From Irpex lacteus (lineage: Eukaryota; Basidiomycota; Agaricomycetes; Polyporales; Irpicaceae): a stretch of DNA of 64,000 bases. The stretch covers positions 1,302,001 through 1,366,000 of the forward strand of contig MQVO02000005.1 of the NCBI GenBank assembly GCA_001986395.2, in the 5' to 3' direction. The position numbers and the translations under genes are program-made. Positions 14,068-23,801 of the stretch are shown piece by piece (position 1 is the first letter of the stretch; each line of letters starts with the position of its first letter). A model generated the notes under the pieces. The model saw only the letters and a list, made by a program, of their open reading frames with translations. It was not told where the DNA came from and did not search any database.

Positions 14068-14505
14068 CAAGACGACGAGGCTTTCATGCACCCGACGCTC
14101 GCACATACGCGTAGGGTGCCGAGGATTGTCCATGAGATCCTCTCTTCTAAAGCCCGAATGGTCGCCTGAACAACGACCTGACATCTGCGGCTGGCATGGT
14201 GCTCAGACCTGCCTTGTTTAACTTCACCCCCCTCAACCGCTTCAGGCCTCTCGCCAATACCCCCGATACCTCAAGCTCGGTCCTCCCTGATGTACGACAC
14301 ACAAGACGACGAGGCCTTCACGCACCCAACGCTCGAATATCTGCAGCGGGCGCCGAGGATTGTCTACGAGATCCTCCCATCTTTAAGCCCGCATGGCCGC
14401 ATGAACCACGACCTTACACTTGCGGCTGGCCAGGTGCTCAGACCTGCCATGTTCACCCTTCCCTCCCCCTCCCCTCTTCCTCAATTGCTGCAGGCCTCTC
14501 GTCAC
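14068..14505 (+). repeat. Imperfect direct duplication, two copies of about 190-205 bp
   Basis: Copy A starts at 14,068 and copy B at 14,302. Both begin caagacgacgaggc and share gccgaggattgtc, gagatcctc, tgcggctggc and ggtgctcagacctgcc. Copy A reaches its last shared block at 14,213 and copy B at 14,448. A weaker match continues to caggcctctcg in both. Both copies keep an open frame on + with related peptides (DDEAF.HPTL and PRIV.EIL), so they may be remnants of a duplicated coding segment. The family was not recognised. Confidence 0.75.
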
Positions 14506-14639
14506 TATCGATGCCTCTACACAGCACGGGCGCAAGCCTAGGGCCACAGCTCTTCCGTGCTCCTGTCCCGTTGCTTTGGCTCTACCTTCCTGGTCGAAGC
14601 CTGAGCACCACCACAATGCTCTCGAATCATAGGGATCCA

Positions 14640-15035
14640 GGGGGCGATAGACTAGTGTCGTTTCTCCTGGTTTCCCTCCGCTCTGTCGAGTATCTTAGCA
14701 CGCCTGCGGTGCTGAAGGCTCGTTAACGGAATGGACGCTTGTCGTTTCTCCTTCTGTCTGTGTCGTGGTACTATTATTTATGGGGAGCTTGATAGGCTTG
14801 CCTGTCTGTTCCCCTCCGCTCTGACGGGTGGCTCAACATGCCTTTGGTGTTACCCATGCCGATTCGTTAACGGAATGGACGCTTTGCTATTTCTGCTTTC
14901 TGTCTCTGTCGTAGCATAAATTACTTAATCATGGGGATCTCGATGGGCTTGCCTGTCAGGTCCTCTCCGCTCTGACGGATGGCGCAACATGCCTTCGATG
15001 TTGCCTGTGCCGATTCGTTAACGGAATGGACGCTG
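14640..15035 (+). repeat. Degenerate tandem repeat, about 145-150 bp period, three copies
   Basis: The anchor cgttaacggaatggacgct occurs at 14,721, 14,865 and 15,016, giving periods of 144 and 151 bp. Between anchors the units share cctccgctctgacgg, caacatgcctt and ggggatc/ggggagc blocks; the first unit (from about 14,640) is the most diverged. No open frame is conserved across units. The array lies just beyond the 3' end of the F-box gene that ends at 15,223. Confidence 0.8.
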
Positions 15036-15222
15036 TTCGGATTTTGATGTGTACTAGTAGTAATAATACATAGGTTATACTTTGGGCTTTACATTGTTAC
15101 GATTCGTACGAGCACAAGCAGCGAACGTTCGTCAAAAAGGTAGTATACAGTGGGAATCTCAGTAGGCCAACTTAGCCCAGGCAGTCGTATAAACCATGGA
15201 GAGATAGAGTCCACGTTGAGTA

Positions 15223-16689
15223 TCAGTAGTCGTGAAGCAGAGACTTCATACGGTTCAATCTCCCACCGGTGTACCATGCGCACGAGTCATCATCACATCT
15301 GAAAAACGTCCCAGGTTCCCCGTAGAGCATCACGTTCTTGAGGTCCTGTAGTTCATCTCGAGCAATGAGAGAAAACTCTTGCCAGAATTCCTCTTCCTCG
15401 GCGAACGCTTGAAGCGTGAAGGAACGCAGATGGACAAAGCGGCGACATACTTGGCGGAACCTCGTCCAGTCGAGGGCGTGAATGTCCTCAGGGAGACAAT
15501 GGCGGGTGAAGTAGTTCACCTTAGCGTATTGGGAAGCCCCGTACTGGAAACTTACGTGCTTGATTTTGTGAGTATCGAGGAGAGAGATGTTTTCGATGCC
15601 GATGAGGAATCCCTGATGGAGAACATTGAGCATGTTCTCTCGAGAAGCCCAGAATGACGTGTCGAGATATATTTTCACGGTTAGGCGGAAGCCGTGAAGG
15701 GAGCGGCATGCAGCAAGGCCTCTGCGTATGGAATTTGCTACGCTCTTCGAACCTAGTAGGTCAATGATTTCAGTTGACCTTGCACGGGTCGCACACGATG
15801 AACAGTCCAACTCACGATCTGACCCCAGGTAGGGTGATTGAATGTAGGAGAGGTATAGCTCCTGCAATGCTACACCAGCGACATACAAGAACTCGTCCAC
15901 ATGTATAAGTTCACGATGGCCAAGGTAGTACCCAGTGATAGTAAGATGAAGGCAAGTAAGATGGTCGAGCAGGTGGAGACGATGAAGAACATGATAATAT
16001 GAAAGGTCGAGTTTAGTCTTCAGCGAACGGATCTGGGGGGTATTTCCGTTGGATTCTCCCACGACTGAGATTTCCTTCTCGTGAGAGCAGCTTCCTATAA
16101 CCTCAAACTCCTCTATCACTGAGAACAGCGACAAAAGTTGTGTGACTTGGCTGCGACAGAGGGCTGGTGAACAGCCGGTAGTTTCATAGCAAGCACCGCC
16201 AGTGAATATGACGTTGTCAATCTTACGAGCAACGACGGCCTGTGCAGCATTCAGATCTCTTTCCACGATAGAGCGATGAAGGATAAGACGTCGCAAGTTC
16301 GGCAACGCAGAGACAGTCGAAGAAAGAACGTGTAGGCTCAAAGCCACCTCGGAGAAGCAGACCTCTTGAATCAGCTGCGCGATGGAGGGACTTTGCTGGA
16401 GAAAAGAGAGAAACCTGGATGCAGTTGGTGTAGTGTAGTGTTCCATGTTTTCGCTGTCGGTTACTCGGATGTAATGCATAATGTGTGGTAGAGAAATCCG
16501 GTGCCAACGACGGCAAACAGAACCGCAAGAAATCCAGTTGCCTTTCTCGTTGGGTCCGGTGCCCACCATAGGTGTACCGTGACCGTCAGGTCGTCCGCTT
16601 TCTCGTATGATAGTTTCAACGATCTCGTCTGGGAGTTGTGCGCTATAGTCGTGAAGTAGATCAGCTGGTATGTGCATTTTTGGCGGCAT
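15223..16689 (-). CDS. F-box-like protein
   Basis: Single-exon gene of 488 residues. The N-terminal 60 residues form an F-box-like motif: LPDEIVETIIRES, then a WISCGSVCRRWHRISLPHI segment that fits the second and third helices. The rest is irregular and leucine-rich with LRR-like elements (NLRRLILHR, LHRLHLLDHLTCLHLTITGYYLG), typical of the large Agaricomycete F-box expansions. Such proteins usually link SCF ubiquitin ligase to a substrate through Skp1; the substrate here is unknown. The start is the first ATG of the frame, giving MPPKMHIPADLLHDYSAQLP. The neighbouring gene on the same strand (17,202-18,821) is another F-box protein, but the two are too diverged to call recent duplicates. Confidence 0.85.
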   Translation of the reverse strand: MPPKMHIPADLLHDYSAQLPDEIVETIIRESGRPDGHGTPMVGTGPNEKGNWISCGSVCRRWHRISLPHIMHYIRVTDSENMEHYTTPTASRFLSFLQQSPSIAQLIQEVCFSEVALSLHVLSSTVSALPNLRRLILHRSIVERDLNAAQAVVARKIDNVIFTGGACYETTGCSPALCRSQVTQLLSLFSVIEEFEVIGSCSHEKEISVVGESNGNTPQIRSLKTKLDLSYYHVLHRLHLLDHLTCLHLTITGYYLGHRELIHVDEFLYVAGVALQELYLSYIQSPYLGSDRELDCSSCATRARSTEIIDLLGSKSVANSIRRGLAACRSLHGFRLTVKIYLDTSFWASRENMLNVLHQGFLIGIENISLLDTHKIKHVSFQYGASQYAKVNYFTRHCLPEDIHALDWTRFRQVCRRFVHLRSFTLQAFAEEEEFWQEFSLIARDELQDLKNVMLYGEPGTFFRCDDDSCAWYTGGRLNRMKSLLHDY

Positions 16690-17201
16690 ATCGACGATTT
16701 CTTCGTCTTTGGCCAGTATGCAATATCGAGAGCAGTAGCGGTTGAACTTGAAGCAAGTAATGAAGGCGAAGATTCAAGAGAGCGCTGACTGTGATTAACT
16801 ACGTTAGGCGCGCAGGAGTGGTTCGGGGTCCCAGTCTCAGTGCAGTACTCAGTTTAACGTGTTTAACAGTCACAAAATGGTACGCATTGGTAAGTTTGAG
16901 ATAGCACTATACACGAATTTTGGCCAAGCTTTCTACCATCACACACGCCGGCTTCAAGAAATCGCAACCCAGTCTGAAATCAATGACTTTATTATTCAGT
17001 GTACTATGACAGATAATCGATAAGTATGCCAGTGGGTAATATCCCCGGTAAACGAGAGACTATCTGGGACTAGTCATCAGCTATATCGTCGTCGAGATGG
17101 ATAGTTGCATAACATAGATACGTACCACGGATGGAGCTGTTGCCTCATCATACAATCGGAAGGGTACTTAGACCAGACTCCGTCGAGCTCCAAAGCCGCG
17201 C
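16690..17201. other. Intergenic spacer between two F-box genes
   Basis: No gene or clear site seen. The sequence should hold the promoter of the 15,223-16,689 gene and the 3' end of the 17,202-18,821 gene. No TATA box at a convincing distance was recognised. Confidence 0.4.
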
Positions 17202-18821
17202 CTAGTAACCCTTTCGTAGAAGCACGACCGCGACATCGTCCGGCATATGCAGTGGGTTGGTCGGTACTGGGGCTTTACTACGCTTCTTCTTCCTAGCATA
17301 GATCTCTTCCCTTATAAACACTATCTTCTCCAGCCTTGACCCTTCGTCTGCGCGCTTTGATAACACATGTCGTATCCCGGTAATATCGCCCACATCGTCC
17401 GCGCACCCCTCAAAGCATAGTGTCTTCAGTCTCGGAAAGAGCAAGGAGTTTTCATGGCCGGAGGGAAAGTTTCGGTTAAATATGTCCATGAAATCGGGAC
17501 CAATTTGGCTCGGAGTGGCATTGTACGAGTTCCGCCCGTCACAGTCCTCGTTCTTGAGCCACAGGGTTTTCACGTCATTCAGTTTTCGGAATGTTCGGGG
17601 TAGAAGGTGGAACATATCAGACATATTGATGGCCACGAAATCCACGTTCGAGTAGTCAAATCTGCTAAACAAGGCATCCACAAAACCATCATGCCAAAAG
17701 TCTTGAGATCTTGGTGCCAACTCGAGGGCGATCCGGGATAATTGCGTCGTATTGCAGTTAATGATAGCATGGAGATTCATACCTCCACAGAGAGTGAAGG
17801 TACCGCCCGAGCCTTCGGAAGGATTTGACTCGAGAAGGTCCCCTGGATCCCATTCGAGCACTTCTACGTTGAACGAGGCAGCGCGCCATGGTTGCTGCAC
17901 CCGCTTGACCCACTCTACGAGGGATGCTGTGACAGTAGGATTGGCTGCGTGAAGTCTGTATTCTCGCGTGATCTGGAGAGTTATATCGAATTGCAAGCCG
18001 GGCGGAACGCTGAGATGTGTGACGAGATCGATAGTTGGGCGTATATCTTCGTTCAAGCAGATGGTGTGGAGCCGTGGGAGGTAGACGGATGGAAGAATGT
18101 CGGGTGAGCTATCCTCGCTAAGTATTCCACCATCACAACGAAAAGTTTCCAGGAGAGGGAGGGCTGCCAAGATTTTCAGCACCTCCGTCACACTCGCCGT
18201 AGTGGTAGCCCGACTATACCAGGTCCTCCACAATGTAAGAGCTGTCAGCCCGGCAGGGAGTCGAGCAGATCCAAGATCAAGATTAAGGCCTTGCAGGGAG
18301 AGGAGCTTTATATTCGGGAATGTAACGTCGAGCATAGATAGAGGTGTAAATCTGGCCTCTCCGTCCTCTATGACACCGATAGAAAGTTTCTTGAGAGTAG
18401 GATATACTGATGTTCTCATAGATTTGAAGGCCTTCTCGTCTGGCACATAAATCTCCAGCTCTCGGACACGATGCAGATGCCTTAGGACGACTTTGATGAG
18501 ACTTGGTGCTTCTTCAGACCAGTGCCACGTGAACGACAACTGGTCAAAGAGGATAGTTAACGGTGCTCGTTGGGAAAGTTGCAACCAGGTGGATACGATG
18601 TTCACTGGGGTCGAACAACGAAGATGAATGTGGCTCCAAAGTGTACCCGCACCAAGAGCAATTTCGCGCCAGGCGCGACATACGTCAATTATATCTATCC
18701 ACGAGTCCTCTCCGCAATACGAATACCCATTGCGCATGGAACAGATCTTGAAAATCATGACTAGGACCTCTGGAGGAAGACGGGCGATTCCTACGTGAGA
18801 CACGTCGTTGTGTCTGTTCAC
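17202..18821 (-). CDS. F-box protein with leucine-rich C-terminal region
   Basis: Single-exon gene of 539 residues. An F-box covers about residues 10-60: ARLPPEVLVMIFKIC, DIIDVCRAWREIALGAGTLWSHI. This matches the Agaricomycete pattern of LPPE(V/I)L..IF, VC+.WR and A...P.LW. The remainder contains leucine-rich elements without sharp repeats. The probable role is substrate selection in an SCF-type E3 ligase; no substrate domain was recognised. It diverges from the lanosterol synthase gene, sharing a 532-bp upstream gap. Confidence 0.88.
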   Translation of the reverse strand: MNRHNDVSHVGIARLPPEVLVMIFKICSMRNGYSYCGEDSWIDIIDVCRAWREIALGAGTLWSHIHLRCSTPVNIVSTWLQLSQRAPLTILFDQLSFTWHWSEEAPSLIKVVLRHLHRVRELEIYVPDEKAFKSMRTSVYPTLKKLSIGVIEDGEARFTPLSMLDVTFPNIKLLSLQGLNLDLGSARLPAGLTALTLWRTWYSRATTTASVTEVLKILAALPLLETFRCDGGILSEDSSPDILPSVYLPRLHTICLNEDIRPTIDLVTHLSVPPGLQFDITLQITREYRLHAANPTVTASLVEWVKRVQQPWRAASFNVEVLEWDPGDLLESNPSEGSGGTFTLCGGMNLHAIINCNTTQLSRIALELAPRSQDFWHDGFVDALFSRFDYSNVDFVAINMSDMFHLLPRTFRKLNDVKTLWLKNEDCDGRNSYNATPSQIGPDFMDIFNRNFPSGHENSLLFPRLKTLCFEGCADDVGDITGIRHVLSKRADEGSRLEKIVFIREEIYARKKKRSKAPVPTNPLHMPDDVAVVLLRKGY

Positions 18822-19353
18822 TGAGGTGTCTGACTAATCAGCAGACAGTACTCGAACGGGCCACTGCACGTACCCATAGTATGACAAGAGCCAGACTCTC
18901 TTGCCTCGTGCAAACGTTTCTCCATAGATTCTGAGATAACGAGCTGGAGTCAGTGGCGGTTCATGAGGTTCAGATTCGCGAAAGAAGGGCCCTGAGTGCA
19001 CGATCACGTGAGTGACATCAGTACGCGCGAGACCCAGGTAATAGTTAGGGTCGTACAGTGCGCGTTGATAGTAGCGGGACTCACATTACCTTCCAAAAAT
19101 CCATCGATACTTCCTCGAATTTTTGAAGCTCGTTTTGGAGGCTGCGTGGTGATATCGAAGTCGAATGTGAGAGTCGAAGCTGTAGCCTGCTCGGCATGGT
19201 TCACCGAATAACCACGCTCAAGCGCCTAGGGTCAAGTCGAACGATTCAGGGTGCGCTGGATATTAGAGTTATATTTACAGATAAAATGCCCTCCAGCTGC
19301 ATCATTGCACTTGCCACGCTCGTCGTCTCTTCCACTCTCTCCTCTCGACGACC
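18822..19353. other. Divergent intergenic region, F-box / lanosterol synthase
   Basis: The region separates two divergently transcribed genes and should hold both promoters. The only site of note is a palindromic TCACGTGA at 19,004-19,011 (listed separately). Short open frames on both strands show no family resemblance. Confidence 0.5.
19004..19011. promoter_or_regulatory. Candidate E-box (TCACGTGA) upstream of ERG7
   Basis: Perfect 8-bp palindrome about 340 bp upstream of the lanosterol synthase ATG, in the context gATCACGTGAG. bHLH factors bind CACGTG, and fungal SREBP (Sre1) can bind ATCACGTGA-like sites in sterol genes. Its role here is inferred from position only, and one E-box is weak evidence. 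Confidence 0.3.
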
Positions 19354-22157
19354 ATGGCCTACGAACCCCTTCCCGACGTCCCGCCGTCGGGCAAGACACA
19401 CGTCACAGACTATTCGCGCTGGCGGCTCTCGTTGACCGAGGACGGCGGTCATCTCTGGGATTACTTGAAGACGGACGAAGAGTGCGAGCAACGACCGCAA
19501 ACCGTTCTGGACAAATATTGGCTTGGACTGCCAACGGTATGCTCAGTTGTCTTGCCCAGGAATAATCGTTAATTGCGGGTACAGGGACTGCCCACTCTGC
19601 CACCTCCGAAAACGGCGCTTGACGCAGCGCGCAATGGGTACACCTACTACAAGCATCTTCAAGCAGAGGACGGGCATTGGCCAGGAGAGTATGGCGGTCC
19701 TATGTTCCTCCTCCCTGGGCTAGTCATTGGTTCATATGTTTCTGGCATGCCCTTCAAATTGGAGGAAAAGAAGGAGATGATTCGATACCTAATGAACACT
19801 GCTCGAGAGGAAGGTGGATGGGGAATGTAAGTCGACACTCCCCTCTCGCAACATTTCATGTGCTAAGACTATAAAAGTCATATAGAGGGCCACTCTACTG
19901 TATTCGGCACGGCGCTGAACTACTGTGCCATGCGTATCATGGGCGTAAGCGCAGATCACCCCGTTCTTGTTAAGGCAAGAACACGGTTACACCAAATGGG
20001 AGGTGCCACCGGGATCCCGTCTTGGGGCAAGTTCTGGTTGTCAATATTGAACGTGTATGACTGGGAGGGCAATCACCCTATTCCGCCGGAGCTATGGTGA
20101 GTTGAGGCATTAACACTGCTTCAAATGTTTTTGACCACGGATCGCAGGGTCTTTCCCGACTGGGTGCCTTTCCATCCACACAAGTGGTGGATTCATACGC
20201 GGACGGTATATATCCCCATGGCATACCTCTACGCCCACCGATTCAAAGCAGAGGAAAATGACCTTATCCTGTCATTGCGAGAGGTAGCGCTCCTCGTCTT
20301 TCTGCTCCCAATATGTACTTATAACCCCTCCAGGAACTCTACACCCAAAACTACTACAAAATTGATTGGTACGCCCAACGTAACAACATCGCCAAAGAGG
20401 ACCTCTACAGCCCCCACTCCAAAATCCTCGATACCCTCTACGCCATCCTCGGTGCCTATGAATCCTGCCACATCCCACCTCTTCGTCGTGCTGCCCTCGT
20501 AAAATGCTACGACCTCATAGTCAAAGAAGACGAAAATACCGGCTACCAAACTCTCGGTCCCGTGTCCAAGATGATGAACCTCGTCGCTCGGGTATTCGTC
20601 GACGGGCGAGACAGCGAGGCCTACAAGCTGCACATGCAGACGCGACAAGACTTCATGTGGATAGGTGCTATCGGCATGATGATGTGCGGCACCAACGGTT
20701 CTCAGCTCTGGGATATCGGCTTTATATCACAAGCGCTTGTCGAGACAGGATTGGCGAGGGAGGAGGAGAACCACGATAGTTTGGTGAAGGCGCTGGAGTG
20801 GCTTGATGTGTGTCAGATAAAGGATAACCCGCAGCATTTTGAGGCGGCGTATAGGCATCCGACGAAGGGTGCTTGGCCGTTTTCGACTAGGACACAGGGG
20901 TATACGGTTAGCGATTGTACGGGTGAAGGGTTGAAGGCGGTTTTGTACATCCAGAACCAAGTCAAGTGAGTTTCGGCGAGTTTCAAGAGCCTGTTGAAGC
21001 CAAGCACTAAATTTTCGTGATGACAGGAATACTCCCAAACTGATCTCTGACCGCCGATTGAAGGACGCAGTCGATATCCTTCTCGGCATGCAAAACGCCG
21101 ATGGTGGCTTTGCCAGTTACGAGCTTATCCGGGGCCCTCAGTGGCTTGAGTATCTCAACCCTGCTGAAGTATTCGGTGAGTGTAATTTCTGCTTAGTGAC
21201 TGTGCAACCAGCTGATCTGCTGCAGGTAACATCATGACTGAGTACAGCTATCCGGAGTGTACGACGTCTGTGATCACTGCACTCTCCATCTTCAGAAAAC
21301 ACTATCCCGACTATCGCGCTGGAGAAATTGAGTAAGTCCTCTATCGTTGTGATTAAACTAAACATTCTCATAATATGTTCTCGCAGTCGCATCATTCGTA
21401 CCTCGGTGGACTACCTGCACCGAGCTCAGAAGCCAGAGGGTGGATGGTTCGGCTCATGGGGCATCTGCTACACCTACGCCACCCAATTTGCGTTGGAGAG
21501 CTTGGCTTTGGTCGGTGAGACGTACTCAACGAGCGAGTACGCCAAGCGGGCGTGCGAGTTCTTGATTAGCAAGCAGCGTGCGGACGGTGGGTGGGGTGAG
21601 AGCTACAAGGTGAGTTTGCTATCGTATATCTTGAATGTGTTGAATGAGAAACTCAACTATGAATGATGTAGGCTTGCGAGGTCGTGGAATGGGTAGAACA
21701 TGCGGAGACGCAGAGCATACAGACTTCGTGGGCAGCGATGGCTCTCATGTACGCCGAGTACCCCGATCCTGAGCCTATCGAGCGAGCTGTTCGGCTCGTG
21801 ATGTCGCGCCAGCTTCCCGTACGTACTTCCTCCTTCTCCACCCACATCCAACGTATTGGCAATGTTGAGATCTGACTGACGTGACTTGGTGATGTTTAGG
21901 ACGGATCGTGGCCGCAAGAAGCGATTGAAGGCATCTTCAACAAGAACTGCGCCATTGCGTACCCGAACTTCAAGTTCTCGTTTAATATTTGGATGTTGGG
22001 CCGTGCGCATGGTTATTTGGAGAAGCTGAAGGCGAAGAGGGCGAATGGGAATGGTGTGGCTAACGGGAATGGTGTGGCTAACGGGAACGGCGTGGCCAAC
22101 GGGTACGGTGTGGCCAATGGGAACGGTGTGGCCAATGGGAACGGCGTGAAGCATTAG
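19354..22157 (+). CDS. ERG7: Lanosterol synthase (oxidosqualene cyclase)
   Basis: Cyclises 2,3-oxidosqualene to lanosterol at the ER or lipid droplets, the committed step to ergosterol and fungal triterpenoids. About 745 residues from roughly ten exons. QW-type motifs are present ([81 protein letters not shown]). The catalytic acid motif reads [12 protein letters not shown], retaining the proton-donating Asp and adjacent Cys; many family members have DCTAEA, so the two glycines are notable. The C-terminus ends in six 18-bp units encoding NGNGVA-type repeats (22,044-22,151), then KH and stop. The ATG at 19,354 in context gaccATGGCC is a good start. It converges with the MFS gene across a TIR transposon. 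Confidence 0.96.
22044..22151 (+). repeat. In-frame 18-bp minisatellite (NGNGVA repeat)
   Basis: Six consecutive 18-bp units, each a variant of aaygggaayggygtggcy, encode NGNGVA-like hexapeptides at the extreme C-terminus of lanosterol synthase. Units differ mainly at third positions (aat/aac, ggt/ggc, gct/gcc). One unit has tac for aac (NGYGVA) and the last ends in aag (K). The synonymous variation suggests the array is not newly formed. Confidence 0.95.
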
Positions 22158-22352
22158 TGCTCGTGATGCTTGGCCTGCCCTGGTCCTTGTTTGGCGTATC
22201 TTTGTGGACTCTGCTATACGTGCTTTCTTGCTTGATCGTGATTTGGCAGATTAACTTATGGACTTTGTATGTTACTGAGGATACCGTTCTGCAATAGGAT
22301 TAATTTGGAACTATGATGGTTGTACTTCATCGTCTGTGGCATTATTACTGTT

Positions 22353-23527
22353 CACCGGACATCACGCCCTTTTAAATTCCGAACTTATATTGATTTTAGT
22401 ACAAATAAAATCCATATATGGTCGATATAAAAACTGATCGGTATAAACGGCTCATAGAGTGTTTATATAGTCAATAAATCCATGGTATGATCAAATTTTA
22501 TTACTGTTCAATAAAAACGCATTATATGTTGTTTATGGCATTCACTGTAGGATATGATTATGTCAGCTAGTTCAACGAATTAAGGTTATCACGACGGCGC
22601 TCATAAGGCGCTCGACGCTTGAGCGGACTCTGAATTGCCTTGTCGTCCGCTCCCCCACCTCCCCATTCCCAATAACTCTTCCTTCGACAGTTATCGTAAG
22701 TGCGTCAGGTATTGTCGGATATCAGCATGCTCTAGTGAAGCGGCGGGTTGTCCTAGATCTGGTAAATCCGTAAGCAATGCACTTATCACCAATCAATAAC
22801 GATGTCGCAACCTGATAAGTCAATTCGGCAGGCCCTATCAGACTTAGCCAATCTCGCTGCCTCCAAGTGCTCTCAGGATGACGATAGGTTACGGAACCGT
22901 GTGGTCTATGCATGGACTCACTGTGAGTGCTTGTTGTTTGACATGCATGCACCGGAAGTCGCTGACGTTCCCTTCATGGTCACATCGCAAATTGTCACCC
23001 TACCCAGACTCCCTGCACGCGATCGACCGTGAGTCGCGTCGCATCATGCTCTATACATCTCCGTCAATGAGGCATCTCGAAGTAAGCCTTCTCTCCCTTC
23101 TCTCCCTACTTACCCATGTAGCTATCAACGCCTCACGGAACGATCATGAAGTAAGTGCTTTTTCGGTGTGTGGCTGCTTGCTAGTGAGTCAAGCAGTACT
23201 ATGCTACTCTTTCTTCTTCTATCTTCTCCTTCATAATTATAAGTACGTAGTACATTTGTATCTATTGTATAGCTTTATAATATACACTATTTATGGTCTG
23301 CAATTCTCGTTCACGGTCAGCAGTATCCAAAAATCGATTATAAACGGCGTGGCTGGAACAGCGCTCACGGGCGTCTACGATTATAGAAGCTTCATATTGA
23401 GATCATAATCGATAATATGGCATTGATAATATCCTACTATTTGACGATCATATTAGTCACATATAAGGATTTTATTTGTACTAAAATCGTTATAAGTTGG
23501 GAATTTAAAAGGGCGTGATGTCCGGTG
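22353..23527. mobile_element. Non-autonomous TIR DNA transposon, CACTA-like (1,175 bp)
   Basis: The two ends are inverted repeats of 68 bp with four mismatches (64/68). Both begin CACCGGACATCACGCCCTTT from 22,353 on + and from 23,527 on -. The flanks GTT|CACCGG and CCGGTG|GTT give a 3-bp candidate target duplication. CAC-starting termini with 3-bp duplications fit the CMC/EnSpm (CACTA, including Plavaka-like) group; this class assignment is inference. At 1.2 kb it is too short for a transposase, and no transposase motif is seen. It lies in the convergent gap 196 bp after the ERG7 stop and 275 bp beyond the MFS stop. A 20-bp match to its terminus occurs at 38,542-38,560 inside another element. 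Confidence 0.85.
22802..23154 (+). CDS. Possible spliced small gene or captured fragment inside the TIR element
   Basis: A start in good context (taacgATGtcgc) is followed by an acidic/basic peptide with predicted helical character (KSIRQALSDLANLAASKC). It has plausible introns at 22,923-23,007 (gtgagt..cccag) and 23,082-23,121 (gtaagc..tgtag), giving about 75 residues before a stop at 23,152. That stop overlaps another donor-like gtaagt, so the product may be longer or the gene broken. No family was recognised. It could be a gene fragment carried by the transposon, an internal remnant of the element's own gene, or chance. Confidence 0.3.
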
Positions 23528-23801
23528 GTTGCTCGTCGGAGCGTGGTATGACGCGAACGGTCTGAAATAACTTACCTTATTCAACTCGATCAAGTATCCT
23601 TTTTGCATAGATTCCCAAAGCATTCTATTATAACTTAACCAGAACAGCAAATGTACGACCACAACATTCAATAATTACACAATTCCAGAGCAAAGATAGC
23701 AATTTCGCACGAAGTCCATGTCTAGTGTGTTGAGATCGAGGAAACAGAAACAGAAGCAACAATTTAGATAGCGATGTAAACAACAAATGAAACCCCATTA
23801 C

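Larger units (their letters stand above)
12839..15222. other. Intergenic region with local duplications
   Basis: No gene is supported. Short open frames around 13,840-14,730 are Ser/Pro-rich, lack any recognised domain, and overlap an imperfect duplication (14,068-14,505) and a degenerate tandem repeat (14,640-15,035), both listed separately. A plausible spliced fragment begins with an ATG near 13,012 and has a donor at about 13,072, but it meets a stop soon after the candidate acceptor. A TATA-like tataaa lies near 13,374. Confidence 0.5.
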
